A DNA stretch of 64,000 bases from Rhodoferax sp. OV413. Its GTDB lineage: Bacteria > Pseudomonadota > Gammaproteobacteria > Burkholderiales > Burkholderiaceae_C. The translations under genes and the position numbers were made by a program. Each line of letters begins with the position of its first letter. The stretch's first letter is position 1. Below are positions 8,204 to 23,583 of this stretch, one piece after another. Below the pieces are notes generated by a model. It was not told where the DNA came from, did not search any database, and worked only from the letters and a program-made list of their open reading frames with translations. The stretch lies in contig NZ_FNJA01000005.1 in the NCBI RefSeq assembly GCF_900104385.1, forward strand, positions 248,001-312,000, in the 5' to 3' direction.

Positions 8204-8986
8204 TTAAATAGAGAACATGGTGGCGGTCAGCAAGAAGTCCAAGGCCAGCACCGCCAGCGAGGCCACCACCACCGTACGCGTCGTGGCCCGGGCCACACCC
8301 TCGGGCGTGGGCCGGGCTTCATAGCCTTGCAGCAACGCGACAAAGCTTACCGTGAAGCCAAACACCACGCTTTTGATCACACCGTTGCCGACATCGCGCC
8401 AGACATCGACACCGCCCTGCATCTGGCTCCAGAACGCGCCCGAATCCACACCGATCATCAGCACGCCAACCACCCAGCCACCCAGGATGCCGACCGCGCT
8501 GAACAGCGCCGCCAGCAAGGGCATGGTGATCACGCCGGCCCAGAAGCGCGGCGCTAGGATGCGGCGCACCGGGTCCACCGCCATCAGCTCCATGGCGCTC
8601 AGCTGCTCGCCAGCCTTCATCAGGCCGATACCGGCGGTCAACGAGGTACCCGCGCGCCCGGCAAACAGCAAGGCGGTGACCACCGGCCCAAGTTCGCGCA
8701 CCAGGCTCAGCGCCACCAGCAGGCCCAGCGCCTCGCTGGAGCCATAGCGTTGCAAGGTGTAGTAGCCCTGCAGGCCCAGCACAAAGCCGACGAACAGGCC
8801 GGACACGCCAATCAGCGCCAGCGAGTAATTGCCCAGGAAATGGATCTGGTCGCGCACCAGACTGAAGCGCCGCAAGGTCGGCCCCACCAGGGCCAGCAGG
8901 CGCACGAACAGGCGGGTGGCATGGCCGATATCGCCGAGCTTGCAGCGCAGCGCAAAACCTACGTCGGAGGGCTTGTACCAGCTCAT
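8204..8986 (-). CDS. mlaE: MlaE, permease of the Mla lipid transporter
   Basis: A 260-aa integral membrane protein of the MlaE/YrbE family. Characteristic are [23 protein letters not shown], the E-L-x-A-M-E-x-M segment ([24 protein letters not shown]) and [16 protein letters not shown]. It overlaps mlaF by 4 bases and builds the inner-membrane core with MlaD, MlaF and MlaB. Confidence 0.97.
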   Translation of the reverse strand: MSWYKPSDVGFALRCKLGDIGHATRLFVRLLALVGPTLRRFSLVRDQIHFLGNYSLALIGVSGLFVGFVLGLQGYYTLQRYGSSEALGLLVALSLVRELGPVVTALLFAGRAGTSLTAGIGLMKAGEQLSAMELMAVDPVRRILAPRFWAGVITMPLLAALFSAVGILGGWVVGVLMIGVDSGAFWSQMQGGVDVWRDVGNGVIKSVVFGFTVSFVALLQGYEARPTPEGVARATTRTVVVASLAVLALDFLLTATMFSI

Positions 8987-9825
8987 CGCGGGGCTCCGGT
9001 CGGTGGCACGGGCTGCAAGCCGGCACCAAAATCCTGCTCCACGCTGGGGCCGGGGTAATGGAAGCGCACCGGGCCGTCGGGCAAGGCGTGGATGAACTGG
9101 TGCACCAGCGGGTCGGTGCTGTTGCGCACCTCGTCGGGTGTGCCCTGGGCCACGATCTTGCCGTTGGCGAGCACCACCACCTTGTCGGCGATGCGGAAGG
9201 TTTCGTCCAGGTCGTGCGACACGATGATGCTGGTCAGGCCCATGGTGTCGTTCAAATCGCGGATCAGCCGCGCCGCCGTACCCAGGGAAATCGGGTCCAG
9301 CCCGGCAAACGGCTCGTCGTACATCACCAGATCGGGATCCAGCGCAATTGTGCGGGCCAGCGCCACCCGGCGTGCCATACCGCCCGAGACCTCGCTGGGC
9401 ATCAGGTCGCGCGCGCCGCGCAGGCCAACCGCACCCAGCTTCATCAGCACGATGTCGCGCACCAGGGTTTCCGACAAATCAGTGTGCTCGCGCAGCGGAA
9501 ACGCCACGTTGTCGAACACCGACATATCGGTGAACAAGGCGCCGAACTGGAACAGCATGCCCATGCGGCGCCGGGCCGCGTACCAGGCCGCCTGGTCAAA
9601 GCCGGCCACATCGGCACCGTCGAGCAGCAGCTCGCCTTTCTGGGCCTTGATCTGGCCGCCGATCAGGCGCAGCACCGTGGTTTTGCCGCCGCCAGAGGCA
9701 CCCATCAGCGCTGTGACCTTGCCGCGCGGAACGGACAGCGTGATGCCGTCCAGCACCGGACGCGCGCCGTACCCGAAGGTCAGCTGGCGGATTTCAACGA
9801 GGTTGTCAGAAGGGCTTGGGGTCAT
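8983..9825 (-). CDS. mlaF: MlaF, ATPase of the Mla lipid transporter
   Basis: A 280-aa ABC ATPase. Walker A is GASGGGKTT, the signature is [13 protein letters not shown], and Walker B is [14 protein letters not shown] with switch histidine in IIVSHDLDE. The start is difficult. ATG 9825 gives [17 protein letters not shown], which fits the family length, but it directly follows the U-tract of an intrinsic terminator (9826-9858) and has no Shine-Dalgarno. An upstream ATG at 9861 would add MQKPETFRLLFF, encoded by the hairpin itself, with an AGGA about 12 bases ahead. I favour 9825 on family length. Confidence 0.93.
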   Translation of the reverse strand: MTPSPSDNLVEIRQLTFGYGARPVLDGITLSVPRGKVTALMGASGGGKTTVLRLIGGQIKAQKGELLLDGADVAGFDQAAWYAARRRMGMLFQFGALFTDMSVFDNVAFPLREHTDLSETLVRDIVLMKLGAVGLRGARDLMPSEVSGGMARRVALARTIALDPDLVMYDEPFAGLDPISLGTAARLIRDLNDTMGLTSIIVSHDLDETFRIADKVVVLANGKIVAQGTPDEVRNSTDPLVHQFIHALPDGPVRFHYPGPSVEQDFGAGLQPVPPTGAPR

Positions 9826-9858
9826 AAAAAACAAAAGCCGGAACGTTTCCGGCTTTTG
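9826..9858 (-). terminator. intrinsic terminator after gltD, abutting mlaF
   Basis: A perfect 12-bp stem (CAAAAGCCGGAA at 9832-9843 against 9847-9858) with a 3-base loop. On the minus strand it is followed by six T residues (9826-9831). It lies 70 bases after the gltD stop and ends exactly at the mlaF ATG (9825). Confidence 0.9.
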
Positions 9859-9927
9859 CATGATAAGGGATTGTCCTAGTACTTACACTTACCAAGACTT
9901 ACCGGACCTGTTACAAGGCCAGGGCTC

Positions 9928-11406
<1,479 letters not shown>

Positions 11407-11423
11407 GATTGAATCCTTGTTCT

Positions 11424-16154
<4,731 letters not shown>

Positions 16155-16226
16155 GGCGCTCTCCTATATGTTTCGCGGGGACTCGAAGCATAAGGCACAG
16201 CAACAACAATGCCAAGCAGAACAATT

Positions 16227-17079
16227 GGGGTCAGATTCCAATTATTTGTTGACTAAATCAATAAGAAATTAAATAGGGACACATTAAAAAATGTAGCAGC
16301 TTGCGCAGTATTTATATGCACCAATGGCCATTTTTATTAAGGTTTTGGAGTCGAAACTGGCCGGCCCGCCACCGCTTTGCTGACCCGGCGCTCAGTACGC
16401 TTTTGTAAATCCGCCACAAAATCCGCATCGCCCAAAGCCCAGCCGCGCAGCACCGACTGGGTGAGACGCTGCTGCTGCTCCAGCGTGATGCCTGTATGCA
16501 CCAAATCGGCATAAGCCACTTCGCGCGCAAACGGCGTGTTGCCCAGCGCCCACCACAGCGGGTGCGGGGTCAGCAGCTTGTCGTTGCGCACACCGGTGTA
16601 ATGGCCGTAGCTGGACCAGGGGTAGTCGCGCGGATCGACCACCAGGCCGGCGCGCACCGGGTTCAGGTCGATATAGGCCATGCAGGCCAGCAGATAGCGT
16701 TCGGTTTGCACCAGGGTGGATTTGTAACGCCCTTCCCATAGCGTGCCGCTGCGGCCCTGGTTGTCGTTGAAGTAACGCACATAGCTGCGGCCCACGGCCT
16801 GCATCATCTGCGGCAGGCCGTCCTGCGTCTGCGGCGTCACCAGCAGGTGGAAGTGGTTGTCCATGAGCACATAGGCGTGGACCAGCACATCGAACTTCTT
16901 GGCGTTGTCGGCCAGCAGGCCGAGCAGCAACGTATGGTCGGCCGCGCAGGCAAAGATGGGCTGGCGGTTGTTGCCGCGCTGGATGACGTGGTGCGGAACA
17001 CCGGGAAGCGTGAGTCGGGGAAGCCGGGCCATGGCGGTCAGTGGGTAGTTTGGCCGCATGATAATTGGAATCTGACCCC
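16227..17079 (-). mobile_element. RAYT-type element bounded by a perfect 19-bp inverted repeat
   Basis: GGGGTCAGATTCCAATTAT at 16227-16245 is exactly inverted at 17061-17079 and frames one transposase gene (16337-17032). The left copy also forms its own hairpin (AATTGG...CCAATT, 16223-16243), as REP-like ends do. The outer limits are inferred from the repeats; no target-site duplication is evident, which is usual for Y1 transposases. The non-coding interior at 16246-16336 is AT-rich, in contrast to its surroundings. Confidence 0.75.
16337..17032 (-). CDS. REP-associated tyrosine transposase (Y1/HUH family)
   Basis: A 231-aa protein. The start MARLPRLTLPGVPHHVIQRGNN is the classic opening of RAYT proteins, so the ATG at 17032 is preferred over an extension that would run through the inverted repeat. 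The HUH motif is HFH (residues 60-62, in LMDNHFHLLVTP). The catalytic tyrosine is probably in GRSYVRYFND (Y84 or Y87). GTLWEGRYKS and ACMAYIDLNPVRAGLV are further signatures. The gene looks intact. It is read in the same direction as gltB. Confidence 0.93.
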   Translation of the reverse strand: MARLPRLTLPGVPHHVIQRGNNRQPIFACAADHTLLLGLLADNAKKFDVLVHAYVLMDNHFHLLVTPQTQDGLPQMMQAVGRSYVRYFNDNQGRSGTLWEGRYKSTLVQTERYLLACMAYIDLNPVRAGLVVDPRDYPWSSYGHYTGVRNDKLLTPHPLWWALGNTPFAREVAYADLVHTGITLEQQQRLTQSVLRGWALGDADFVADLQKRTERRVSKAVAGRPVSTPKP

Positions 17080-17244
17080 TATTTTTTCGGGTCCCGTTGG
17101 TAAGCCATTGTTGCTGCGGTAACAGTCCAGTCACGGCGCCCGGCAGTGTGTAACTCCCAGGGCCATCCAGCAGTTGAAAGCCGCCGAGCGCTTCCTATAG
17201 TTTCATGGTTAAGCGCAAAAACAAGTCTCTACAGGAGCACCGCC

Positions 17245-18300
17245 ATGGCCATCAACGAAGCGAAGCTGAATGCCTTTATGGGCAATTTTGTGAACGACAT
17301 TGGGGCTGTGATGCACGCCGCCACCATCGTCGTCGGCGACCAACTCGGCCTGTACAAGGCCCTCGCCAAAGGGCCTACGGACGTCGCGGCACTCGCCAAG
17401 CGCACCGAAACCGACAAGCGCTATCTGCTGGAATGGCTGAGCGCCCAGGCGGCCAGCGGTTATGTCGACTACGACCCAGCGACCCAGCTGTTCAGCCTGA
17501 GCGAAGAGCAAGCCATGGCCTTGGCCGAAGAAGGCAGCCCGGCCTTCATTCCCGGCGCATTTCAGATCGCCGTCGCACAGTTCAAGGCGATTCCCAAGAT
17601 GGCCAGCGCCTTGCGCACCGGCCTTGGCCTGGGCTGGCATGAGCACGACCCCTCGCTATTCCACGGTACCGAGCGTTTCTTCCGCCCCGGCTATGCGGCG
17701 AATCTGGTGCAGAGCTGGATACCCGCGCTGGAAGGCATGGAGGCCCAGCTGAAGCGCGGTGCCAGCGTGGCCGATGTAGGCTGCGGCCATGGCTCCTCCA
17801 CCATCCTTATGGCGCAGGCCTATCCACAGTCGAGCTTCATCGGCTTCGACTACCACGGCCCGTCGATCGAGATTGCGCGCGAGACAGCCAAGAAGGCCGG
17901 CGTGGCCGACCGCACACGCTTCGAAGTCGCCCAGGCCAAGGATTTCCGCGGCCGCGACTATGCACTGGTTACGATGTTCGACTGCCTGCACGACATGGGC
18001 GACCCGGCCGGCGCCAGCGCCCATGTGCGCAGCACGCTAGCCCCCGATGGCGCGTGGATGATCGTTGAACCGTTTGCCGGCGACCGGCTGGAAGACAACC
18101 TGAACCCCGTGGGCCGGGTGTTCTATTCGGCATCCACCTTCATCTGCACGCCGGCCTCGCGGTCGCAGGAGGTAGGTACCTGCCTGGGCGCCCAAGCCGG
18201 CGAAGCGCGCATACGCGACATCGTCACCGGCAGCGGCTTCAGCCACTTCCGCCGTGCTGCACAGACCCCGTTCAACCTGGTCTTTGAGGCGCGCCCATAG
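17245..18300 (+). CDS. SAM-dependent class I methyltransferase with N-terminal winged helix
   Basis: A 351-aa protein. Residues ~20-100 form a winged-helix/dimerisation region (HAATIVVGDQLGLYKALAKG...TDKRYLLEWL), followed by a Rossmann methyltransferase with the SAM-binding motif VADVGCGHGSS (residues 175-185) and the acidic strand-2 region FIGFDYHG. This layout resembles the Rv2258c-like methyltransferases. AGGAG 8 bases before the ATG fixes the start. The substrate is unknown. A DUF1059 gene follows 26 bases later and is probably co-transcribed. The gene stands next to the RAYT element. Confidence 0.88.
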   Translation: MAINEAKLNAFMGNFVNDIGAVMHAATIVVGDQLGLYKALAKGPTDVAALAKRTETDKRYLLEWLSAQAASGYVDYDPATQLFSLSEEQAMALAEEGSPAFIPGAFQIAVAQFKAIPKMASALRTGLGLGWHEHDPSLFHGTERFFRPGYAANLVQSWIPALEGMEAQLKRGASVADVGCGHGSSTILMAQAYPQSSFIGFDYHGPSIEIARETAKKAGVADRTRFEVAQAKDFRGRDYALVTMFDCLHDMGDPAGASAHVRSTLAPDGAWMIVEPFAGDRLEDNLNPVGRVFYSASTFICTPASRSQEVGTCLGAQAGEARIRDIVTGSGFSHFRRAAQTPFNLVFEARP

Positions 18301-18326
18301 CTCTGGCCCCAGAGAAGGAGAACACC

Positions 18327-18539
18327 ATGACCCGCAAATACATAGACTGCCGCGAATACCCGAGCGAAACCCATTGCACGGTGGCCATGTGCGCCGACGA
18401 CGAGAAGGAACTGCTGGAGGTGGCTGTACAGCACGCCGTGGCGGTGCACGGCCACCAGGACACGGCCGAGCTGCGCCAGCAGATCACCTCGCTGTTCAAG
18501 ACCGGCACGCCCCCGCTGACGCCGCCGATCAAGATGTGA
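18327..18539 (+). CDS. DUF1059 family small protein
   Basis: A 70-aa protein with the DUF1059 pattern: a conserved CREYPSETHCTVAMCADDE start with three cysteines, then ELLEVAVQHAVAVHGHQDT. The function of the family is unknown. AAGGAG precedes the ATG. It follows the methyltransferase gene by 26 bases. It ends 16 bases before the convergent methyltransferase gene on the other strand. Confidence 0.88.
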   Translation: MTRKYIDCREYPSETHCTVAMCADDEKELLEVAVQHAVAVHGHQDTAELRQQITSLFKTGTPPLTPPIKM

Positions 18540-18555
18540 AGTCGCCGCCGCGGGC

Positions 18556-19434
18556 TCAGGCGGCGACGCTGTCCTGCGGCAACTGGAACCGGGTGGCCAG
18601 CAGGCTGCCCAGGCCGAACTCGGCCAGCAGGCTGGCCAGGCGCTCGGCTGCGGCGCGCTTTTTATGGCCGGTATATTTGGCGATGATGAGCTCGTTCTTC
18701 ATGCTGTGCTCCCAGCCTACCAGTTCGGTCACCGTCACCTGGTAGCCCCAGGCTTCGAGGTACAGGCAGCGCAACACATTGGTGAGCTGGCTGCCGATTT
18801 CACGGGTGTGCAACGGGTGCCGCCAGAGTTCGGCCAGCGGCGTCTTGGTGCCGTTCAACGCCTTGTTCTGGCGCAGGCAGGCGGCCACCTCGGCCTGGCA
18901 GCAAGGCACCAGCACCATGGCCCGGGCGTTCTTTTGCAGGCCAAAGGCAATCGCATCGTCGGTGGCGGTATCGCAGGCATGTAGCGCGGTGACCACGTCG
19001 ATGCGCGCGGGCAGCAGGTCCGACTGGGTGGACTCGGCCACGCTGAGATTCAGGAACGACATGCGCTCAAAGCCGAGCCGCGCCGCCAGTTCCTGCGACT
19101 TGGCGACCAGCTCGGGCCGGGTTTCGATGCCATAGATATGGCCGGCGCCCAAGGCCTTGAAAAACAGGTCGTAGACGATGAAGCCCAGGTAGGACTTGCC
19201 CGCCCCGTGGTCGGCCAGGGTCAGCCCCTGGGCGCTGGCCGGCAGCTCGCCGAGCAGCTTTGCTATGAACTGGAACAGGTGGTAGACCTGCTTGAGCTTG
19301 CGCCGCGAGTCCTGGTTCAGCTTGCCGTCGCGGGTCAGGATGTGCAGCTCTTTGAGCAGCTCGACGGACTGGGCGGGGTCGATTTCAGGAGGCAGCGCGG
19401 GCGTGGCGAGAGGCTTACTTTTGGGGGTCTTCAT
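18556..19434 (-). CDS. class I SAM methyltransferase, Methyltransf_32-like
   Basis: A 292-aa protein. The SAM-binding strand is LTLADHGAGKSYLGFIVYDLF, followed by GIETRPELVAKSQELAARLGF. The DVVTALHACDTATDDAIAFGL and VLVPCCQAEVAACLRQ segments, with paired cysteines, are characteristic of the Methyltransf_32 group. The start MKTPKSKPLATP at 19434 is chosen on similarity, and the gene overlaps the end of the DUF1415 gene by 20 bases. The target, perhaps RNA, cannot be stated. Confidence 0.85.
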   Translation of the reverse strand: MKTPKSKPLATPALPPEIDPAQSVELLKELHILTRDGKLNQDSRRKLKQVYHLFQFIAKLLGELPASAQGLTLADHGAGKSYLGFIVYDLFFKALGAGHIYGIETRPELVAKSQELAARLGFERMSFLNLSVAESTQSDLLPARIDVVTALHACDTATDDAIAFGLQKNARAMVLVPCCQAEVAACLRQNKALNGTKTPLAELWRHPLHTREIGSQLTNVLRCLYLEAWGYQVTVTELVGWEHSMKNELIIAKYTGHKKRAAAERLASLLAEFGLGSLLATRFQLPQDSVAA

Positions 19435-19987
19435 CACCCGATTTTCCCACGCCAAGCGCATCCCAGCCGCCCTGCCCCAGAGTCTCCAGGGTTTGCATGT
19501 TGCGTTCGAAGATGGCTTCGGCCTCGGGGAAGGCCGCCACCGCGCGATCAATGCTGGCCTCGCGCAGCAGGTGCAGGCAAGGATACGGCGCGCGATTCGT
19601 GTAGTTGGTGATGTCGTCCGCATCCGTACCGCCGAACTGGAACTGCGGGTGGAAGCTGGCGATCTGCACCACGCCATCCAGCTTCATCTTGCGCAGCAGC
19701 CGATCGGCAACGTCCAGAAAATCGTTGTAGTCCAGAAAATCGGCCAGCACCTGCGGCGCTATCAAAAGCGTAGTGTCTCGCGCAGATGGGTCCTGCGCCA
19801 GCAGCTCTTTTAGCTCATAAACCAGGTCCTGGCGCAGTGCCTCGGTGTCGGTCGCCTGGCTGACCGCGTAGTGGATCTGGCCCTTGGTGTGCACGGCCTT
19901 GGCGAACGGGCACAGGTTCAGGCCGATCACCGCGCGCTCCAGCCAGCGGCGCATGTCGTTCAGTACGGTGGTGTCGGCAGCGGTCAT
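19415..19987 (-). CDS. DUF1415 family protein
   Basis: A 190-aa cytosolic protein of unknown function. The DUF1415 signature is clear: RWLERAVIGLNLCPFAKAVH near residues 14-33 with a conserved Cys, then PQVLADFLDYNDFLDVAD and ASFHPQFQFGG. It ends inside the next gene and starts 4 bases after the unknown gene upstream, so it belongs to the tail of the dgt transcript. Part of its sequence (about 19750-19825) resembles the palindromic repeat, but the encoded residues are conserved in the family. Confidence 0.9.
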   Translation of the reverse strand: MTAADTTVLNDMRRWLERAVIGLNLCPFAKAVHTKGQIHYAVSQATDTEALRQDLVYELKELLAQDPSARDTTLLIAPQVLADFLDYNDFLDVADRLLRKMKLDGVVQIASFHPQFQFGGTDADDITNYTNRAPYPCLHLLREASIDRAVAAFPEAEAIFERNMQTLETLGQGGWDALGVGKSGDEDPQK

Positions 19988-19991
19988 GGCT

Positions 19992-20642
19992 TCAGCGGAT
20001 GAAACGGTTCGGCTGGCCCACTACCAGGCGGGCCAGCTCGTCCAGCATAGCGGGCGTGGTATCGCTGGCGGCCCATTGCGTGGTCAGCACCTCGAAGCCG
20101 GTGGCATTGCTGATGCGAAACGCCAGGCTGGCCTGTTCGTGGTCGGGGGTGATGCGCACGCTGCCCATCAGCGCTGTCAGGTACTCGAAGCGAATGGACA
20201 GCAGCTTGTTGGTGTCTGGATGGCGCTGCTCCTGGCGCTCGTGCTGCAGGTGGCCCAGGGCCAAACGCGACTCGACCCGCTCCAGATCGGGCGGAAAGTT
20301 CACGCTGACCGCGCCCTTGACCGGTGGGCCGTCCTGCGGCGTGATGCGCCAGCCCATGCCGATGTAGTCCACTAGGTCCACACCACGTGCGCGCTTCTTG
20401 CGCTGGTCGCAGCGAAAGTCGACCAGCTTCATCGCCGGCCACGGGGTTTTGCCGTCCAGCGACAGCGCGGGGGCCGGTGGCGCGATCACGTTCAGCTGCT
20501 GGGCCAGGTCGGCCAGATAGGCGGCCACCGTCTGGCAGGCGGCCTCGGTCTGGGCCGCACGGGCTTCCAGGCTGTGCTGTACGGCGTTCTGCTGGTTGCG
20601 CAGCGCATGGGCTTGGTTTTTGAGTTGGTTGAGGAAGCTCAA
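19992..20642 (-). CDS. conserved protein of unknown function
   Basis: A 216-aa soluble protein that I cannot assign to a named family. Residues 1-50 are Gln/Ala-rich and probably a coiled coil (MSFLNQLKNQAHALRNQQNA...). The rest looks globular, with an Arg/Lys-rich stretch RCDQRKKRARGVDLVDY, and contains no signal peptide or membrane segment. It lies 21 bases after dgt and 4 bases before the DUF1415 gene, so it is translated from the same message. Codon use matches its neighbours. It is a real gene on length, phase and tight packing. Confidence 0.75.
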   Translation of the reverse strand: MSFLNQLKNQAHALRNQQNAVQHSLEARAAQTEAACQTVAAYLADLAQQLNVIAPPAPALSLDGKTPWPAMKLVDFRCDQRKKRARGVDLVDYIGMGWRITPQDGPPVKGAVSVNFPPDLERVESRLALGHLQHERQEQRHPDTNKLLSIRFEYLTALMGSVRITPDHEQASLAFRISNATGFEVLTTQWAASDTTPAMLDELARLVVGQPNRFIR

Positions 20643-20663
20643 GGCGTCTCCTGGTCGGGGTCT

Positions 20664-21818
20664 TCAGCCCAGTAATTTTTGGCCGGTCAAACGCTGGTGC
20701 TCGCGCGCCGCAAAGCGGTCGGTCATGCCGGCCAGATAGTCGGCCACGGCCCGCGGCGCACCCGCAGCGGCGCGGGCGGCAAAGCCGGGGGCCATTTCCT
20801 GCGGGGCGGCCAAGTAGGCGTCGAACAGCTCGTGCACCACGGTCTTGGCCAGCCCGGTCATGTCCATCACCTGGGCATGGCGGTACAGGTTTTTCATCAA
20901 AAAGCGCTTCAGCTCCTGCGACTGCACACGCATCGCCGGGCTGAAGCACAGCAGGGGCGCGCACTGCCGGGCGGCGTCGGCACTCGCCGGCTGGGCGGTT
21001 TGCAGCGCGGCCTGCGTGGCGGCAATCACGTCGTACACCTGGGCGCTGAGCATGCGGCGGATGGACTCGTAAAGCACCCGGCGGCCGGTGAGCTGGGGGT
21101 GTTCGGCCAGGGTTTGCTGGTAGAAATGCGCGACCAGCGGCACGTCCTGCAGCTGCTCCAGGCTAATCAAGCCCGAGCGCACGCCATCGTCGATGTCGTG
21201 CGCGTTGTAGGCGATCTCGTCGGCCAGGTTGCACAGCTGGGCCTCCAGGCTGGGCTGGGTGTGCGCGAGAAAGCGCCGGCCCACATCGCCGCGGCCGTCC
21301 AGGTGCGGCGGGCCAACGGCTTCGAGCTTTTCGGCGTTGGCGCGCGAGCAATGTTTGAGGATGCCTTCGCGGGTCTCGAAGCTGAGGTTCAGGCCGTCGA
21401 ACAGCGGGTAGCGCTCTTCCAGCGCATCGACCACGCGCAGGCTTTGCAGGTTGTGCTCGAAGCCGCCGTGGTCGGCCATACAGGCATTCAGCGCGTCCTG
21501 CCCGGCATGGCCAAACGGCGTGTGGCCCAGGTCGTGGGCCAGGGCGATGGCCTCGACCAGGTCTTCATTCAGCTCCAGTGCCCGTGCAATCGAGCGGCCC
21601 AGTTGGGCCACCTCCAGCGAATGGGTGAGACGGGTGCGGAACAGGTCGCCCTCGTGGTTCAGAAACACCTGGGTCTTGTAAACCAGGCGCCGAAACGCGG
21701 TGGAATGCACGATGCGGTCCCGGTCGCGTTGGTATTCGGTGCGGGTGGGCGCAGCCACCTCGGGGAAGCGGCGGCCCCGGCTCTGGGCCGGGTTGCAGGC
21801 GTAGTCGGCCAAAGGCAT
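20664..21818 (-). CDS. dgt: dGTP triphosphohydrolase-like HD protein
   Basis: A 384-aa HD-domain enzyme that hydrolyses dNTPs to nucleoside and triphosphate. Metal ligands are in RTRLTHSLEVAQLGRSIA and AIALAHDLGHTPFGHAGQ (His-Asp pair). The N-terminal RDRIVHSTAFRRLVYKTQVF is typical of the Dgt family type that is shorter than E. coli Dgt. A palindromic repeat ends ~10 bases upstream of the ATG, and I see no Shine-Dalgarno between them. Confidence 0.95.
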   Translation of the reverse strand: MPLADYACNPAQSRGRRFPEVAAPTRTEYQRDRDRIVHSTAFRRLVYKTQVFLNHEGDLFRTRLTHSLEVAQLGRSIARALELNEDLVEAIALAHDLGHTPFGHAGQDALNACMADHGGFEHNLQSLRVVDALEERYPLFDGLNLSFETREGILKHCSRANAEKLEAVGPPHLDGRGDVGRRFLAHTQPSLEAQLCNLADEIAYNAHDIDDGVRSGLISLEQLQDVPLVAHFYQQTLAEHPQLTGRRVLYESIRRMLSAQVYDVIAATQAALQTAQPASADAARQCAPLLCFSPAMRVQSQELKRFLMKNLYRHAQVMDMTGLAKTVVHELFDAYLAAPQEMAPGFAARAAAGAPRAVADYLAGMTDRFAAREHQRLTGQKLLG

Positions 21819-21827
21819 GTTTATAGG

Positions 21828-21885
21828 TAAAAAGTGCCTCTAGCGCTTATGGGTATTGCGCTAGCAGCTATGTTAAAAATAGCAT
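21828..21885 (-). repeat. palindromic repeat, copy 4 (aroB-dgt gap), possible terminator
   Basis: The minus strand reads GCTATTTTTAACATAGCTGC, then TAGCGC-aatacccata-GCGCTA and GAGGCACTTTTT. The AGCGC/GCGCT arms followed by a T run form a terminator-like hairpin for transcription coming from aroB. This copy shows the family pattern best. Confidence 0.75.
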
Positions 21886-21898
21886 GCATCTCAAACGC

Positions 21899-22996
21899 TT
21901 ACAGGCAGCAGGCATCCACCACCGAGCGCACCAGGGCGTCCGGTGCGCCCCGCACCGCGGCGCTGCCGGGTGGGTCGATCAGCACAAACTTGATCTCGCC
22001 GGCCTCGGCCTTCTTGTCTACCCGCATCAGCTGCAGATAGCGGCCGGCGTTGTCGGTTGCATCCAGCACCGCGCCGCGGGTCGGCAGGCCGGCACGCGCA
22101 ATCAGGCGGGTCAGGCGCTCGACCAAGGCCATGTCGATCAGGCCCAGACGCTGCGACAAATGCGCGGCCATCACCATGCCGCTGCCCACGCCTTCGCCGT
22201 GCAACCAGGCGCCATAGCCCATGCCGGCTTCGATCGCGTGGCCGAAGGTGTGGCCAAAATTCAGAATCGCCCGCAAACCGGCTTCACGCTCGTCTTGACC
22301 GACCACATGGGCCTTGATTTCGCAGCTGCGCTTGACCGCATGGGCCAGCGCCAACGGATCGCCGGCGCGCAGCGCATCCATTTTCACCTCCAGCCAGTCT
22401 AGCAAAGACATGTCGGCAATCGGGCCGTACTTGATGACCTCGGCCAGGCCGGCGCTGAGCTCGCGCGGGGGCAATGTAGCCAGAGTGTCCAGATCACACA
22501 CCACTTTGCAGGGCTGGTAAAACGCGCCCACCATGTTCTTGCCCAGCGGGTGGTTGATGGCGGTTTTGCCGCCCACCGACGAGTCCACCTGGGCCAGCAA
22601 GGTGGTCGGCACTTGCACAAACGGCACGCCGCGCATATAGCTGGCGGCGGCAAAGCCCGTCATGTCGCCCACCACGCCGCCGCCCAGGGCGAACAGCACG
22701 GTTTTGCGGTCGCAGCCATGCCCGAGCAGGGCATCAAAGATCAGGTTCAGGGTTTCCCAGGTCTTATAGGCCTCGCCATCCGGCAGCACCACGGTGTGGA
22801 TGGCGGCGTAACGGCTTTGCAGCGCAGTCTGCAGGCGCTGCGCATACAGCGGGCCGACGGTGGTGTTGGTGACGATCAGCGCGGCCGCCGCGCGCGGCAG
22901 ATCGGCCCAGGTGGCCGGGTTGTCTAACAGCTGCGTGCCAATGGCAATCGGATAGCTGCGCTCGCCTAAGCTAATGTGGACAGTCTGGGTGGCCAT
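21899..22996 (-). CDS. aroB: 3-dehydroquinate synthase
   Basis: A 365-aa shikimate-pathway enzyme that converts DAHP to 3-dehydroquinate using NAD+ and Zn2+. Motifs are [10 protein letters not shown] at the start, [21 protein letters not shown], the NAD-binding [35 protein letters not shown] and the zinc histidines of [17 protein letters not shown]. The start [11 protein letters not shown] (22996) fits family length. An ATG at 23014 is possible, and no clear Shine-Dalgarno decides. It follows aroK as in most Burkholderiales. Confidence 0.97.
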   Translation of the reverse strand: MATQTVHISLGERSYPIAIGTQLLDNPATWADLPRAAAALIVTNTTVGPLYAQRLQTALQSRYAAIHTVVLPDGEAYKTWETLNLIFDALLGHGCDRKTVLFALGGGVVGDMTGFAAASYMRGVPFVQVPTTLLAQVDSSVGGKTAINHPLGKNMVGAFYQPCKVVCDLDTLATLPPRELSAGLAEVIKYGPIADMSLLDWLEVKMDALRAGDPLALAHAVKRSCEIKAHVVGQDEREAGLRAILNFGHTFGHAIEAGMGYGAWLHGEGVGSGMVMAAHLSQRLGLIDMALVERLTRLIARAGLPTRGAVLDATDNAGRYLQLMRVDKKAEAGEIKFVLIDPPGSAAVRGAPDALVRSVVDACCL

Positions 22997-23041
22997 GGTC
23001 GGAGTGGAATGCATAGCCACCAAGTTTAAAGCCCTCGCCCG

Positions 23042-23581
23042 TCAAGATGCCGGTGCCGTGCCACCCAACTCCAGCTGCATCATGATCATATTGACCAGCG
23101 ACGACACCGAGGGTCGCCCGGTCTCGATCACAAAGTGCGCGGTTTCACGGTACAGGGGATCGCGGATAGCGAACAGATCGCGCAACCGGGTCAAAGGGTC
23201 GGCCACCTGCAGCAGTGGGCGATTGACGTCGTGGCGGAGACGGCGGAACACCTCCTCGGGTGTCGAGCGCAAATACACCACCTGGCCCCGCGAACGCAGC
23301 GCCTGGCGGTTGGTAGGCCGTAAAACGGTTCCTCCGCCAGTGGCCAGTACGCCTGGACCATTCTGCGTCAGGGTGTCTATGACCTCTTCCTCCACATCAC
23401 GGAAACGCGCCTCCCCCTCGCGCTCAAAGAACTCGCGGATCGAGCAGCCTATGCGCTGCTCGATCACGTGGTCTGAGTCGATGAAGGGCACTTGTAGGCG
23501 CCGGGCGAGCTGGCGACCTACAGTAGATTTACCGGAGCCTGGGAGACCTACGAGAGATATCAGGCCGAATCGACCTTCCAT
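23042..23581 (-). CDS. aroK: shikimate kinase
   Basis: A 179-aa kinase that phosphorylates shikimate with ATP. The P-loop is [15 protein letters not shown], shikimate-binding residues are in [14 protein letters not shown] and [11 protein letters not shown], and the lid region follows ([23 protein letters not shown]). The start codon lies 2 bases after the stop of the Big_1-type lipoprotein gene, which has therefore been placed between pilQ and aroK without breaking the operon. Confidence 0.97.
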   Translation of the reverse strand: MEGRFGLISLVGLPGSGKSTVGRQLARRLQVPFIDSDHVIEQRIGCSIREFFEREGEARFRDVEEEVIDTLTQNGPGVLATGGGTVLRPTNRQALRSRGQVVYLRSTPEEVFRRLRHDVNRPLLQVADPLTRLRDLFAIRDPLYRETAHFVIETGRPSVSSLVNMIMMQLELGGTAPAS

Positions 23582-23583
23582 CG

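Noticed and set aside
19748-19830. Repeat-like AGAGCTGCTGGCGCAG...CTGCGCGAGAC segment inside the DUF1415 gene
   Set aside because: Fits part of the repeat pattern, but the encoded protein segment leads straight into conserved DUF1415 residues with no extra length, so chance similarity is as likely.
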